Origin: JACNIZ01 sp964344765
GTDB taxonomy: Bacteria; Planctomycetota; UBA1135
Assembly: GCA_964344765.1 (NCBI GenBank)
Contig: CAYFOM010000011.1
Location: 47,561-111,560, forward strand
Length of the DNA stretch: 64,000 nucleotides
Direction: 5' to 3'
Shown: in pieces, positions 8,730-16,655 of the stretch
Numbering within the stretch: the first letter of the stretch is position 1
How the letters are laid out: every line of letters begins with the position of its first letter
The notes under the pieces: model-generated
What the model was told of the DNA's origin: nothing
The model's input: only the letters and a program-made list of their open reading frames with translations
Databases searched by the model: none
Translations under genes and position numbers: made by a program

Positions 8730-9787
8730 TCTGCGTTTCTCTTAATCAATTCGAGGTACAACTGCGCCCCATCTTCTTGGGACGATTTTTCCATCCACTC
8801 CCCACCCATCCAGTCGCCGCCGATGACGTCGCGGTGCGCCTGGTGAATGGAGCCGGGCCCTACAAGGTACTTGCGCCGCGGCTGCCATTGAAAAAACGGC
8901 AAATCGGTGCCGAATGCGGCGACCGAGCACGGGTGGTCGGGCAGGTGCTCCAAGCCGTGCATGGGGTCGCAGGAATAGGCCTGGTGCCAATCCACGCGTA
9001 TGCCGCCGTCGGCGGTCCACGGCTGCAGGATTTCGTCGGCTTGGCGGATGACGTCGGCCGCCGGAATGTCGAGCCGGTACATCAGCGACGCCGACGCCTC
9101 GCCGGGCACCTTGTTGTAGGCGTCGCCGCCCTGCAGCATGGAAATGTTCAGCGTGGTGCCGGCTTCACTGTTGTCGGCAATCCACGGCGCGCTGCGCAGC
9201 GCTTGCAACGCCGGCAGCAGCTTTTCCACTGCCGAATCGCACTCTTCCGGATAACCACTGTGACCTTCCGATCCGTGTGCGAATACCTGCGCGGTCAACA
9301 ATCCCTTCTGCGCCAATAAAAACTTGTTTTCCGTCGGCTCGCCGACGATCAGCACTTCGGGTTCGGGCAAGGTTTGGCCGGCATGTTTGGCGCCGACGTG
9401 ATCGAACTCTTCGCCGACCACTAATAGCAACCCCAAACCTTCAACGCCGTCATCGCGCGATTGCTCTAAGGCCTCCAGCATCGCCGCCAAAATGCCTTTG
9501 GTATCGCAGGCACCGCGGCCAAACAAGCGCTCACTATCCTCGCGCGGCCCATAAGCATCGGGCACGGTATCGAGATGGGTGTTGAACAAAATGCGCGGTG
9601 CTTCGGCGTCGAAGCTGCACATTAAATTCAAGCGCCCGCGGTCGGCGTCAACCGACAGCGGGCGCACGTTCCATCCGCGTTGCGGCAATTCGTTTTGCAA
9701 CCACAGCGCAAGTTCGCCTTCGCGGCCGGTCACCGAATCAATGGCGATCAGCTCGCGCGTCCAGCGCCGCATGCGGTCGAATTGCAC
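8705..9787 (-). CDS. M20 family metallopeptidase/deacylase (ArgE/DapE-like)
   Basis: This 360-residue protein has the co-catalytic zinc site of M20 enzymes: His71-x-Asp73, the bridging Asp95 in GACDTKG, Glu126-Glu127 (general base and ligand), Glu150 in GEPTE, and a His near the C-terminus in an IHQAHRD segment. The family includes acetylornithine deacetylase, succinyl-diaminopimelate desuccinylase and lysine-biosynthesis deacylases; the sequence alone does not separate them. The start codon is GTG. It lies 6 bases after the DUF6941-like gene and overlaps the DUF819 gene by 25 bases. Confidence 0.85.
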   Translation of the reverse strand: MQFDRMRRWTRELIAIDSVTGREGELALWLQNELPQRGWNVRPLSVDADRGRLNLMCSFDAEAPRILFNTHLDTVPDAYGPREDSERLFGRGACDTKGILAAMLEALEQSRDDGVEGLGLLLVVGEEFDHVGAKHAGQTLPEPEVLIVGEPTENKFLLAQKGLLTAQVFAHGSEGHSGYPEECDSAVEKLLPALQALRSAPWIADNSEAGTTLNISMLQGGDAYNKVPGEASASLMYRLDIPAADVIRQADEILQPWTADGGIRVDWHQAYSCDPMHGLEHLPDHPCSVAAFGTDLPFFQWQPRRKYLVGPGSIHQAHRDVIGGDWMGGEWMEKSSQEDGAQLYLELIKRNAEWLACSAR

Positions 9788-9793
9788 CGCGGC

Positions 9794-10273
9794 TTACTGC
9801 TGGAAATCAGGCGGCGGCGGGAATCCCGGTCCACCCGGGCCGGCGGGCACTTCGGCCGGACCGGTTTCGGACGGCTGGTCGGGCTGCACTTCCAAGTGGT
9901 CCAGCGTGTGGCGCGGGAAGGCGATCGGCTGGCCGGCCAAAGTCAGGCGGAAGGTGTAAGTACCGAACTCCTCAAAAGGGAAGTTGGTCAGGCGGGCCGC
10001 AGCGCGCACCTTGAAATTCGGGTCCGGCAGTTCCACCGGCGGCATCTTCATATCGATGGTTTTGCCACTCGGCAATTCCACCTGCATGCCCATTTCATAA
10101 GTACCTTGGCCGCCGGTCATACCGATGGCCAGCGAAAAAGCAGGAAGACGTCCCGGCAACTGGCGGGAGTACAGAGAATCGAACATGCCGATCAGACACA
10201 TCTTTCCGGTTTCGTCGCGGAAAGCGTTGTCGCAGACATGAATCCATTCGAGGGTTGGAGTCGGCTGGTCCAT
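9794..10273 (-). CDS. Conserved hypothetical protein, DUF6941-like
   Basis: This 159-residue soluble protein opens with a Cys-Asp-Asn-x(3)-Asp-x(3)-Gly-Lys segment and a Leu-Ile-Gly-Met-Phe-Asp motif, followed by a beta-rich middle that resembles the DUF6941 family. The last 30 residues are Pro/Gly-rich and end in Pro-Pro-Pro-Pro-Asp-Phe-Gln-Gln. No catalytic residues are evident. The family has no established function. A -10-like TAAAAT exactly 6 nt before the ATG suggests it starts its own leaderless transcript, although it also follows the SDR gene by 9 bases. Confidence 0.65.
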   Translation of the reverse strand: MDQPTPTLEWIHVCDNAFRDETGKMCLIGMFDSLYSRQLPGRLPAFSLAIGMTGGQGTYEMGMQVELPSGKTIDMKMPPVELPDPNFKVRAAARLTNFPFEEFGTYTFRLTLAGQPIAFPRHTLDHLEVQPDQPSETGPAEVPAGPGGPGFPPPPDFQQ

Positions 10274-10285
10274 CCCGGTATTTTA
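10274..10285 (-). promoter_or_regulatory. Predicted leaderless promoter (TAAAAT-N6-ATG)
   Basis: On the minus strand TAAAAT (complement of 10280-10285) is followed by 6 nt and then the ATG at 10273. It overlaps the stop codon of the SDR gene. There is no Shine-Dalgarno sequence. Four other genes in the window share this exact geometry. Confidence 0.5.
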
Positions 10286-11056
10286 GCTCCGTCGATCGAC
10301 AACGGTAGCGCTTGCCTGATCAACTGGAAAAACCAGCACCTCGGCAATATTCACGTGCGCCGGCCGCGACGCGACCCACAGCACGGTCTCGGCGATGTCG
10401 TCGCCGCTGAGCGGGGTCATGCCGTTGTAAGTGGAATCGGCGCGTTGTTGATCGCCGTGGAAACGCACCTTCGAGAACTCGGTGTTGACCAAGCCGGGAT
10501 CGACCGTCGACACTTGCACGCCGGTACCGTTGAGGTCGATGCGCATGCCTTTGGTCAGTGCGCCGACGGCGAATTTCGAAGCGCAGTAGGCCGCCCCATT
10601 CGGGTAGACCTCGCGCCCGGCGATCGAGCCGATGTTGATGACGTGGCCGGAACCGCGCTCGACCATGCCGGGAATCACCGCGCGGCTGACGTACAGCAAC
10701 CCCTTGACGTTGGTATCGATCATCTCATCCCAATCGTCCATCGAACCGACTTGCATCGGCTCAAGGCCGCGCGACAAACCGGCGTTGTTGACCAACACGT
10801 CGATCGACTTCCATTCGTCCGGCAAGCCATTGATGGCCGCACCGACGGCGTCGCGATCGCGCACATCCAACGCGAATAAATGCACGTCGACGTCGTACTC
10901 CTGCTGTAAATCCACAGCCAAAGAATGCAGCCGCTCTTCGCGGCGCGCGCACATCAAAATCCGCGCGCCGGCTGCAGCAAAAGCCTTGGCGCAAGCCTGA
11001 CCGATGCCGGAGCTGGCACCGGTCACAAAAACGGTCCGTCCGGTCATCAACGTCAT
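10283..11056 (-). CDS. Short-chain dehydrogenase/reductase (YdfG-like)
   Basis: This 257-residue classical SDR has the cofactor motif TGASSGIG at 12-19, an acid-then-Arg region favouring NADP (Cys-Ala-Arg-Arg at about 36-39), NNAG at about 90-93, and the catalytic Ser144, Tyr157 and Lys161 (YCASK). The spacing and the PGLVNTEF segment resemble YdfG-type 3-hydroxy acid or serine dehydrogenases, but the substrate is not certain. It follows thrS by 32 bases on the same strand. It is probably cytoplasmic. Confidence 0.88.
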   Translation of the reverse strand: MTLMTGRTVFVTGASSGIGQACAKAFAAAGARILMCARREERLHSLAVDLQQEYDVDVHLFALDVRDRDAVGAAINGLPDEWKSIDVLVNNAGLSRGLEPMQVGSMDDWDEMIDTNVKGLLYVSRAVIPGMVERGSGHVINIGSIAGREVYPNGAAYCASKFAVGALTKGMRIDLNGTGVQVSTVDPGLVNTEFSKVRFHGDQQRADSTYNGMTPLSGDDIAETVLWVASRPAHVNIAEVLVFPVDQASATVVDRRS

Positions 11057-11088
11057 GGTCAGGCCTGCATGGAGAAAAGCGAGTGGGC

Positions 11089-12849
11089 TTAGTATTCCAG
11101 CGACTTCGAGTCGCGCTTATCGATCAAGTAAGCAATGAACTCATCAATAGGCATCGACTTTTGTTCCTTCACGCCGTGGATGCGCACATTGACCTTGCCC
11201 TCTTCGACCTCGCGGCCACCAAGCACAGCCATGTAAGGAATCTTCTCAAGTTCCGACTCACGCACACGCTTACGCAGCGGACCGTCGGTGCTGAAGTTTG
11301 AACGGAAACCTGCGGCCTTGAGCTTGGATTGCAACTCACGACCGGCGTCAGCTTGCTCTTCGGTGATCGGCAAAACCGCGACCGAAGTCGGGCACAACCA
11401 AAGCGGGAACCAAGCGCCAAAGTGCTCGATCAAACCGCCGACGAATCGCTCCATCGAACCAAAGATCGCGCGGTGCACCATGACCGGACGCTTCAGGTCG
11501 TTATCCGAATCGTTGTATTGAATGTCGAAGCGCTCCGGCAGGTTAAAGTCCACCTGCACCGTCGGGCCCTGCCATTCGCGGCCGAGCGCGTCCTTGATCT
11601 TGAAGTCGATCTTCGGACCGTAGAACACGCCACCACCTGGGTCGTCCTCCAATTCCAATTCACGAGTCGCGGCAGCCGCCTTCAATGCGTCCATCGCGTG
11701 CTCCCAAATCTCATCGGTACCGAGGTACTTCTCAGGGCGCGTCGCCAAGTACGCGGTGTACTCATAACCAAAGGTGCTGAGAATGGTGTGCACCATTTCC
11801 AACACGCCGACAATCTCGTCGGCCAGCTGCTGCGGCGTGCAGAAAATGTGTGCATCGTCTTGGGTAAAGCCGCGCACTCGCAACATGCCGTGCAAAGTTC
11901 CGCTCGGCTCGTAACGGTAAACGGTGCCCAACTCGGCGTAACGCACCGGCAACTCGCGATAGCTATGACGGCGCGAGTTAAAGATGGTGACGTGGCCCGG
12001 GCAGTTCATCGGCTTGACCCGATGCGGACGATCGTCGACGTCCATCGGCGCCCAAATCATGTCGGCGTAATTCTGCAAGTGACCCGATTGACGGAACACC
12101 GGCTCGCCGGCAACGTGCGGCGTGTAAACCGGCCAGTAGTTATCGGCGTAGTGCAAATCCCACCACCACTGCTCCAACTGGCGGCGCACATGGCCGAGCT
12201 TGGAATGCCAGAACACCAAACCGGCACCGAAGTCCGGGTTCAGCGAGAACAGATCCAGCTCGCGACCCAACCGACGGTGGTCGCGCTTTTTGATCTCTTC
12301 CAAGTAATCCATGTACAAGCGCAAGTCCTTCTTCGAGAACCATGCGGTGCCATAGATGCGCTGCAGCATGGCCTTATCCGAATCGCCGCGCCAATAAGCA
12401 CCGGCAACCGAAGTCAGCTTGAACGCATCCTTGCGAATTTGCTTGGCCTCTTCGACGTGCGGGCCTTCGCACAAATCCGACCAAGTGCCATGGTCGTAAA
12501 AGGTGATGTCTTCACCCTCCGGAATGTCGTCAAGCAACTCAATCTTGTAGTCCTGACCACTTTCTTTCAGCCGCGCAATGGCTTCCTCGCGTGTCATCGA
12601 CGAGCAAGTGAACTCACCCGCCTCGGTCAAAATCTTGCGCATCTCATCTTCGATCGCCGGCAGATCGTCGTCGGTCAACGCGCGCGGCAGGTCGAAGTCG
12701 TAGTAAAAACCGTTTTCGATGGGCGGACCAATCGCCACCTTTCCTTCGGGGAACAGGCGCAGCACCGCGTCGGCCATGATGTGGCTGACACTGTGGCGAA
12801 GGGCTTCCAGCGAAACCGGACCTTTTTGGGGTTGAAAGGGCAAAGTCAT
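11089..12849 (-). CDS. thrS: Threonine--tRNA ligase lacking the TGS domain
   Basis: This 586-residue class II synthetase charges tRNA-Thr. The editing domain begins almost at once: His19-x3-His23, then Cys127 and His131 (the usual HxxxH and C-x3-H editing site). The catalytic domain has the zinc ligands Cys283 and His334, motif 2 around a Arg-Tyr-Glu-Pro-Ser-Gly segment, and motif 3 around GSMERF. A C-terminal anticodon-binding domain completes it. The 60-residue TGS domain found at the N-terminus of most bacterial ThrRS is absent, and the roughly 220-base upstream region is not an open extension that I could recognise. Transcription is probably from a TAGACT box about 43 nt upstream. Confidence 0.95.
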   Translation of the reverse strand: MTLPFQPQKGPVSLEALRHSVSHIMADAVLRLFPEGKVAIGPPIENGFYYDFDLPRALTDDDLPAIEDEMRKILTEAGEFTCSSMTREEAIARLKESGQDYKIELLDDIPEGEDITFYDHGTWSDLCEGPHVEEAKQIRKDAFKLTSVAGAYWRGDSDKAMLQRIYGTAWFSKKDLRLYMDYLEEIKKRDHRRLGRELDLFSLNPDFGAGLVFWHSKLGHVRRQLEQWWWDLHYADNYWPVYTPHVAGEPVFRQSGHLQNYADMIWAPMDVDDRPHRVKPMNCPGHVTIFNSRRHSYRELPVRYAELGTVYRYEPSGTLHGMLRVRGFTQDDAHIFCTPQQLADEIVGVLEMVHTILSTFGYEYTAYLATRPEKYLGTDEIWEHAMDALKAAAATRELELEDDPGGGVFYGPKIDFKIKDALGREWQGPTVQVDFNLPERFDIQYNDSDNDLKRPVMVHRAIFGSMERFVGGLIEHFGAWFPLWLCPTSVAVLPITEEQADAGRELQSKLKAAGFRSNFSTDGPLRKRVRESELEKIPYMAVLGGREVEEGKVNVRIHGVKEQKSMPIDEFIAYLIDKRDSKSLEY

Positions 12850-12892
12850 GTCTTTTTCTCGGCCGGCCGTACCTGGGCCGTGCGAGGCGCAA

Positions 12893-12898
12893 AGTCTA
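12893..12898 (-). promoter_or_regulatory. Candidate -10 box for thrS
   Basis: On the minus strand GCTAGACTT contains a TAGACT hexamer about 43 nt before the thrS ATG. The same nine bases precede the ExbB gene on the other strand. No clear -35 element is visible. Confidence 0.3.
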
Positions 12899-13000
12899 GC
12901 CTAAGCCCCCTACCGACGGCAGCTTGAGCGCCAAAATGCCGCCGATTTTTCCAAAACTCCGCTCCTGACCTCAGGAATTTTCAATTTCTGCCGATTTTTA

Positions 13001-13028
13001 ACTACCACGGTAAAACTACCCGAGTAGT
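13001..13028 (+). promoter_or_regulatory. Candidate BlaI-type operator overlapping the promoter
   Basis: Two adjacent dyads lie 45-72 bases before the repressor gene. The first has a TACC/GGTA core (13001-13012) and the second is a perfect ACTAC-CCGA-GTAGT palindrome (13015-13028). A TAGTCT hexamer (13024-13029) that could serve as -10 overlaps the second. BlaI/MecI/CopY repressors usually bind such short dyads and repress their own operon. The assignment is from position and symmetry only. Confidence 0.5.
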
Positions 13029-13072
13029 CTGGATGTCTGACGCGCCACCACCGTGGCACCTTCGCCAAAGAC

Positions 13073-13468
13073 ATGAGTAATCGACATCAATTGGGGGATT
13101 TGCAATTAGCCATCATGCGTGTGCTGTGGTCTCGGGGGGAGGCCACAGCGTCCGCTGTGCACGCGGCTCTGTTAGAAGAGCGCGGCCTGGCTCCCACCAC
13201 TATTGCAACGATGTTGCGCAAGATGGAAGACAAGGGTGTGGTCCGCCACCGCACCCAAGGTCGCCAGTTCATTTATCAGCCCACCATCGCCGAAACCGAC
13301 GTGCGCGTCGGCATGGTCGGTGACTTGGTCGATCGCCTTTTCCGCGGCAACCCGCGCGAATTGGTCAACCACATGCTCGACGCCGGCGATCTTGATGCCA
13401 ACGAATTAGGTGAGCTGATCAAGATGCTGCAACGCAACGCCCCGGCCACGGAGGACGAAGCATGTTGA
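13073..13468 (+). CDS. BlaI/MecI/CopY-family transcriptional repressor
   Basis: This 131-residue protein has the N-terminal winged helix of the family (about residues 5-75). It opens with GDLQLAIMRVLW, has a Thr-Thr-Ile-Ala-Thr-Met-Leu-Arg-Lys-Met recognition helix and a wing at RTQGRQFIYQP. A C-terminal dimerisation part follows. Members dimerise on dyad operators and are inactivated by cleavage or metal loss when a partner M56 membrane protease senses a signal. The next gene is that protease and overlaps it by 7 bases. Candidate operators lie just upstream. The inducer is unknown, and no beta-lactamase gene is adjacent. Confidence 0.93.
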   Translation: MSNRHQLGDLQLAIMRVLWSRGEATASAVHAALLEERGLAPTTIATMLRKMEDKGVVRHRTQGRQFIYQPTIAETDVRVGMVGDLVDRLFRGNPRELVNHMLDAGDLDANELGELIKMLQRNAPATEDEAC

Positions 13469-14958
13469 TCTGGCTTTACTCCTTCTTGGTGCAAAGCACG
13501 CTGTTCCTCGGCGCCACTTGGCTGTTGCTCAAACTGGTTCCGCGCATCAGTCTGCGCAGCCGCGAAATCGCTTGGAACACCGCGATCCTTGCTGCCCTTG
13601 TCGGCCCCGCGTTGCACGTTCTTTGGCCCAACCTTTTGCCGACGCCTTGGCAACTTCCGCAAGGCATCGCCATGACCGCGCCGGTCGAAACCGCCGTCGA
13701 CACCAATCCCATCCTGCCGCCCGAACTGCGCGGCCGGCCCGATGATCTCAGTGAGTTGCTGCACCGCGGCAACTATCCGCCGAGGAACCTCACACTGGCC
13801 GTCACCCCGGCCATGGAAGACCCTGACTTGGTCGCTGCACCGACTGGTCCCGGTTTTTGGAGTTTCTGGCTGACGCGGCTCTGGGTCATCGGCGCCTGTC
13901 TTTCCTTGATGGGTTTTGCCTGGCGCTATACGCGATTCCAGCAATTACTCGTCGACCGCACGCCGGTACTGGACGGTCATGTGCGCTTAATGCTCGACCG
14001 TTTGCGTCTCGCCGCCGGCTTGCCGCGCCCGATCCGGTTGACGTCTTCCACTAGCTTGGGATCGCCGGTTGCGATCGGCGTCGGCCGCAACGCCGAAATC
14101 TGCTTGCCGATGCGCGCTTTGGAATCGATGCCGGCCGAGCAAGTCCGCGCGATGCTCGGTCACGAAGTCGCCCACCACATGCGCCGCGACCCGGTGCACC
14201 TAATTGCTCTCAATTTGCTGCAAGCTCTGTTTTTCTTCCAGCCGCTGCTGCGCGTCGCGCGCGCCGACTTGCACCAAATCGCCGAACAACAGTGCGACGC
14301 CTGGGGTTCCCATCAAGCTGGAGATCGCTGGTCGATGGCTCGCTGCCTCGCCGAAGTCGCCACCTGGCTGTTGCCCGCCGACGCCACCCATGTCGCCGCC
14401 GGCATGGCGCGCAAGCGCTCGCAACTGACCACGCGCGTGCGTTCGTTGATGGATGAAAATCACGACGCCGACGCAATCGCCGGCGCCATGGGTGCACGTA
14501 AACACCTAGCGGTCGCCGGGCTGGCACTCATTGCCGCGCCGTTCTTTGCGCCGCAGGTGGTGAGTTCGCCGCCCAACGAGGAATTGGACTCTGCAACGCA
14601 ATCAGCCGATCCGCTCGCATTAGGCGACTCTCACGAGGATTCCAACGTGCAGGGTCATGGTCTTTTTGAGCAAGAGCCTGCTGCCGAAGCCGGTCCGGTT
14701 TGGCATCCCAAACTTGGCCCCGACGCGGTTGAATTCTTAACCGCCTGGGATCTGAATCTCGCCGAAGTCCAATACAGCATCTACTTGATTCGCACTGATC
14801 TCGGCCCCTTGGTCGAGCATCCTCGATTCAAGTCCAAAGTCACCAAACTTGAAAATCATCTGCACACTCTAATGCGGATGCGAAATCTGCTTGAGCAGAT
14901 TCTCATCCTGCTTTCTTCGGAGGACGGGCCCTCCTCCGAGGGAGCAGCTAACCACTAA
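13462..14958 (+). CDS. M56 family (BlaR1-like) membrane metallopeptidase
   Basis: This 498-residue protein has N-terminal membrane segments (about 4-25 and 36-56) and another at about 133-153. The zinc protease motif is His234-Glu-Val-Ala-His238 with Glu275 in an EQQCDAW segment, as in BlaR1 and MecR1. One more hydrophobic segment lies at about 350-365. The C-terminal part (about 370-498) is not a penicillin-binding domain, so the signal is probably not a beta-lactam bound to this protein. By analogy it would cleave the BlaI-type repressor encoded just upstream. The secreted Cys-rich protein encoded 36 bases downstream could be its output or its sensor partner. Confidence 0.85.
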   Translation: MLIWLYSFLVQSTLFLGATWLLLKLVPRISLRSREIAWNTAILAALVGPALHVLWPNLLPTPWQLPQGIAMTAPVETAVDTNPILPPELRGRPDDLSELLHRGNYPPRNLTLAVTPAMEDPDLVAAPTGPGFWSFWLTRLWVIGACLSLMGFAWRYTRFQQLLVDRTPVLDGHVRLMLDRLRLAAGLPRPIRLTSSTSLGSPVAIGVGRNAEICLPMRALESMPAEQVRAMLGHEVAHHMRRDPVHLIALNLLQALFFFQPLLRVARADLHQIAEQQCDAWGSHQAGDRWSMARCLAEVATWLLPADATHVAAGMARKRSQLTTRVRSLMDENHDADAIAGAMGARKHLAVAGLALIAAPFFAPQVVSSPPNEELDSATQSADPLALGDSHEDSNVQGHGLFEQEPAAEAGPVWHPKLGPDAVEFLTAWDLNLAEVQYSIYLIRTDLGPLVEHPRFKSKVTKLENHLHTLMRMRNLLEQILILLSSEDGPSSEGAANH

Positions 14959-14993
14959 AGCCAACCTGCAAACAAACTCCACTCACCTGAATC

Positions 14994-16655
14994 ATGGAAT
15001 TCAAAAAACTCATCCTTACGGGCCTGCTTGGCGCCGCATTCGCCTTCAGCGGCAATACGCTGCAGGCACAAGAGAAAAAGAAAGTCATTACCTACGGCAC
15101 GACCAAGCCGGCAAAGGTCAAGGTTAAGGCTCAAGAGCCCGCTGCCAAAGAACATCAAACCAAGTTGTTTGAGAAAGCTGCCAAGCTGAGCGCCAAAGCC
15201 AGCGAATTGGCAGCCGCCGGCAAGCACGAGCAAGCTGCGGAAATGGCGCGCAAAGCTGCCGAGTTGCTGACCAGCAGCTACGCCGAAGCCAACCAACGTT
15301 ATGCCGAAGTCCGCGTCAAGGCGGCTGAGAAAGAGGCTGCCAACGCTTACAAGCAAGCGATGAAAGCTCACGAGTACCTGAATCAAGAGCAGGTGGCTCG
15401 CTTGCAAGAGCGGTTGACGAAAATGCAGCCGGACATCGAAATGGCGGTAGTCCCTCAGCTTGCCGAAGTTCTCGAGCAACAGAAGAACATCCAGTTAAAG
15501 ATGATGGATTTCCGCGAGTTGGAAGAGCTTGGCCAACTGAAGGAGCTTCATAACCTTCATGCTTTGAAGGAATTGAAAAACGCCGAGGGCTTGGAAGCTT
15601 TGGCTGCTTTGGGTTACGTCGGTGGTTCCGAGGGTGAGTGCAACGACGGCCGTGACCAAGGCGAATGCGAAGATGTGCAGATCTTCCGCTACAAGGCTCG
15701 AACCGATGGTGATGGAAGGTTTGCTTTCCCGAGCGGCATCCACAGCAAAGATGGCAACACTTTCTTCTACGAGCATGGCAACCATCAGGGTCAAGCTCCG
15801 GAAGCCTTGTTCTGGCACCAAAAGGGCCATGCACCGCAAACCTTCGAGTGGCACAGTGAGGACGGCGACGTCAAAGGTTCATTCCGCATTGAGCTGAAGT
15901 TGGAAGGCGACGCACCGATGGTGATGCAAGGCCATGCTCCGCACGGATACAAGGGTGCTTTGGCACCAAGCGTTCGCTATTTCGACGCCAAAGGCAACAC
16001 GCCTAAGCTTCTTCCCGCTCCTGGTGCCGACGCCGGCGGTCGCTACATCCTTCGTTTGAACGAAGCCGGTGAATGCGAAACCGAATGCGAAGAAGGCGAA
16101 TGGGTTGTCGATCTTAGCGAAAACGTCCAGGATTACGTCCAGCTCTACACCGACTCCAAAGACGGTAAGGGCTACATGCAGCTCTACCCCGGCGGCAAAG
16201 ACGGCAAAGGCTACAAGCAGTTCTTCCCCGGCACCAAGGACGTAGTCGGTATCGGTGAATACCGCGTGCTTTTGAGCACCGACGCCGAAGCCGTCTGTGA
16301 AACCGAGTGCGAGGTGATCTGCGAGACCGAATGTGAAACCGAGTGCGAAGTTACTTGCGAAGTTGAGTGCGAAGAGCCCTCGCTGTTACCGGAACCTCGT
16401 CCTGAGTACAAAGTTCGCGTCGCACCACGCGGCGAGCGTCGTGGCCTGCCGGGCATTCATGCCGCACCGAAGCCTTCGAAGAAGAGCGAAGCTCAGGTGT
16501 TGATCAATGAGATGCAAGCCGAGCTCGAAGCTCTGCGCAAAGAGATTCAAGAACTGCGCCGCACCATGGGCAACGATCCACTGGTCATGGAGTACCACAA
16601 GCAAGCGAAGGAATACGCCGCTAACCAGGCATTCCCCGTTTCTAGCGAGCGCTAA
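14994..16655 (+). CDS. Secreted Cys/His-rich repeat protein with CxxxC run
   Basis: I do not recognise a family for this 553-residue protein. A signal peptide covers about residues 1-25. A Lys/Ala/Glu-rich coiled coil follows (about 45-200), then a Leu-Gly-Tyr-Val motif (206-209) and a His-rich part with about ten His (250-320). Residues about 381-415 hold three imperfect YxQ(L/F)(Y/F)-x-KDGKGY-type repeats. Seven cysteines occur at exact four-residue spacing (435, 439, 443, 447, 451, 455, 459) in an almost all-acidic setting; four more lie at 216, 225, 361 and 365. A second coiled coil ends the protein. Metal binding or disulfide crosslinking is plausible but inferred. It is the third gene of the BlaI-M56 operon and overlaps murB by 14 bases, tail to tail. 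Confidence 0.75.
   Translation: MEFKKLILTGLLGAAFAFSGNTLQAQEKKKVITYGTTKPAKVKVKAQEPAAKEHQTKLFEKAAKLSAKASELAAAGKHEQAAEMARKAAELLTSSYAEANQRYAEVRVKAAEKEAANAYKQAMKAHEYLNQEQVARLQERLTKMQPDIEMAVVPQLAEVLEQQKNIQLKMMDFRELEELGQLKELHNLHALKELKNAEGLEALAALGYVGGSEGECNDGRDQGECEDVQIFRYKARTDGDGRFAFPSGIHSKDGNTFFYEHGNHQGQAPEALFWHQKGHAPQTFEWHSEDGDVKGSFRIELKLEGDAPMVMQGHAPHGYKGALAPSVRYFDAKGNTPKLLPAPGADAGGRYILRLNEAGECETECEEGEWVVDLSENVQDYVQLYTDSKDGKGYMQLYPGGKDGKGYKQFFPGTKDVVGIGEYRVLLSTDAEAVCETECEVICETECETECEVTCEVECEEPSLLPEPRPEYKVRVAPRGERRGLPGIHAAPKPSKKSEAQVLINEMQAELEALRKEIQELRRTMGNDPLVMEYHKQAKEYAANQAFPVSSER

Noticed and set aside
11329..12927. 532-codon open frame antisense to thrS
   Set aside because: It is a shadow of the threonyl-tRNA synthetase gene and shows no domain.
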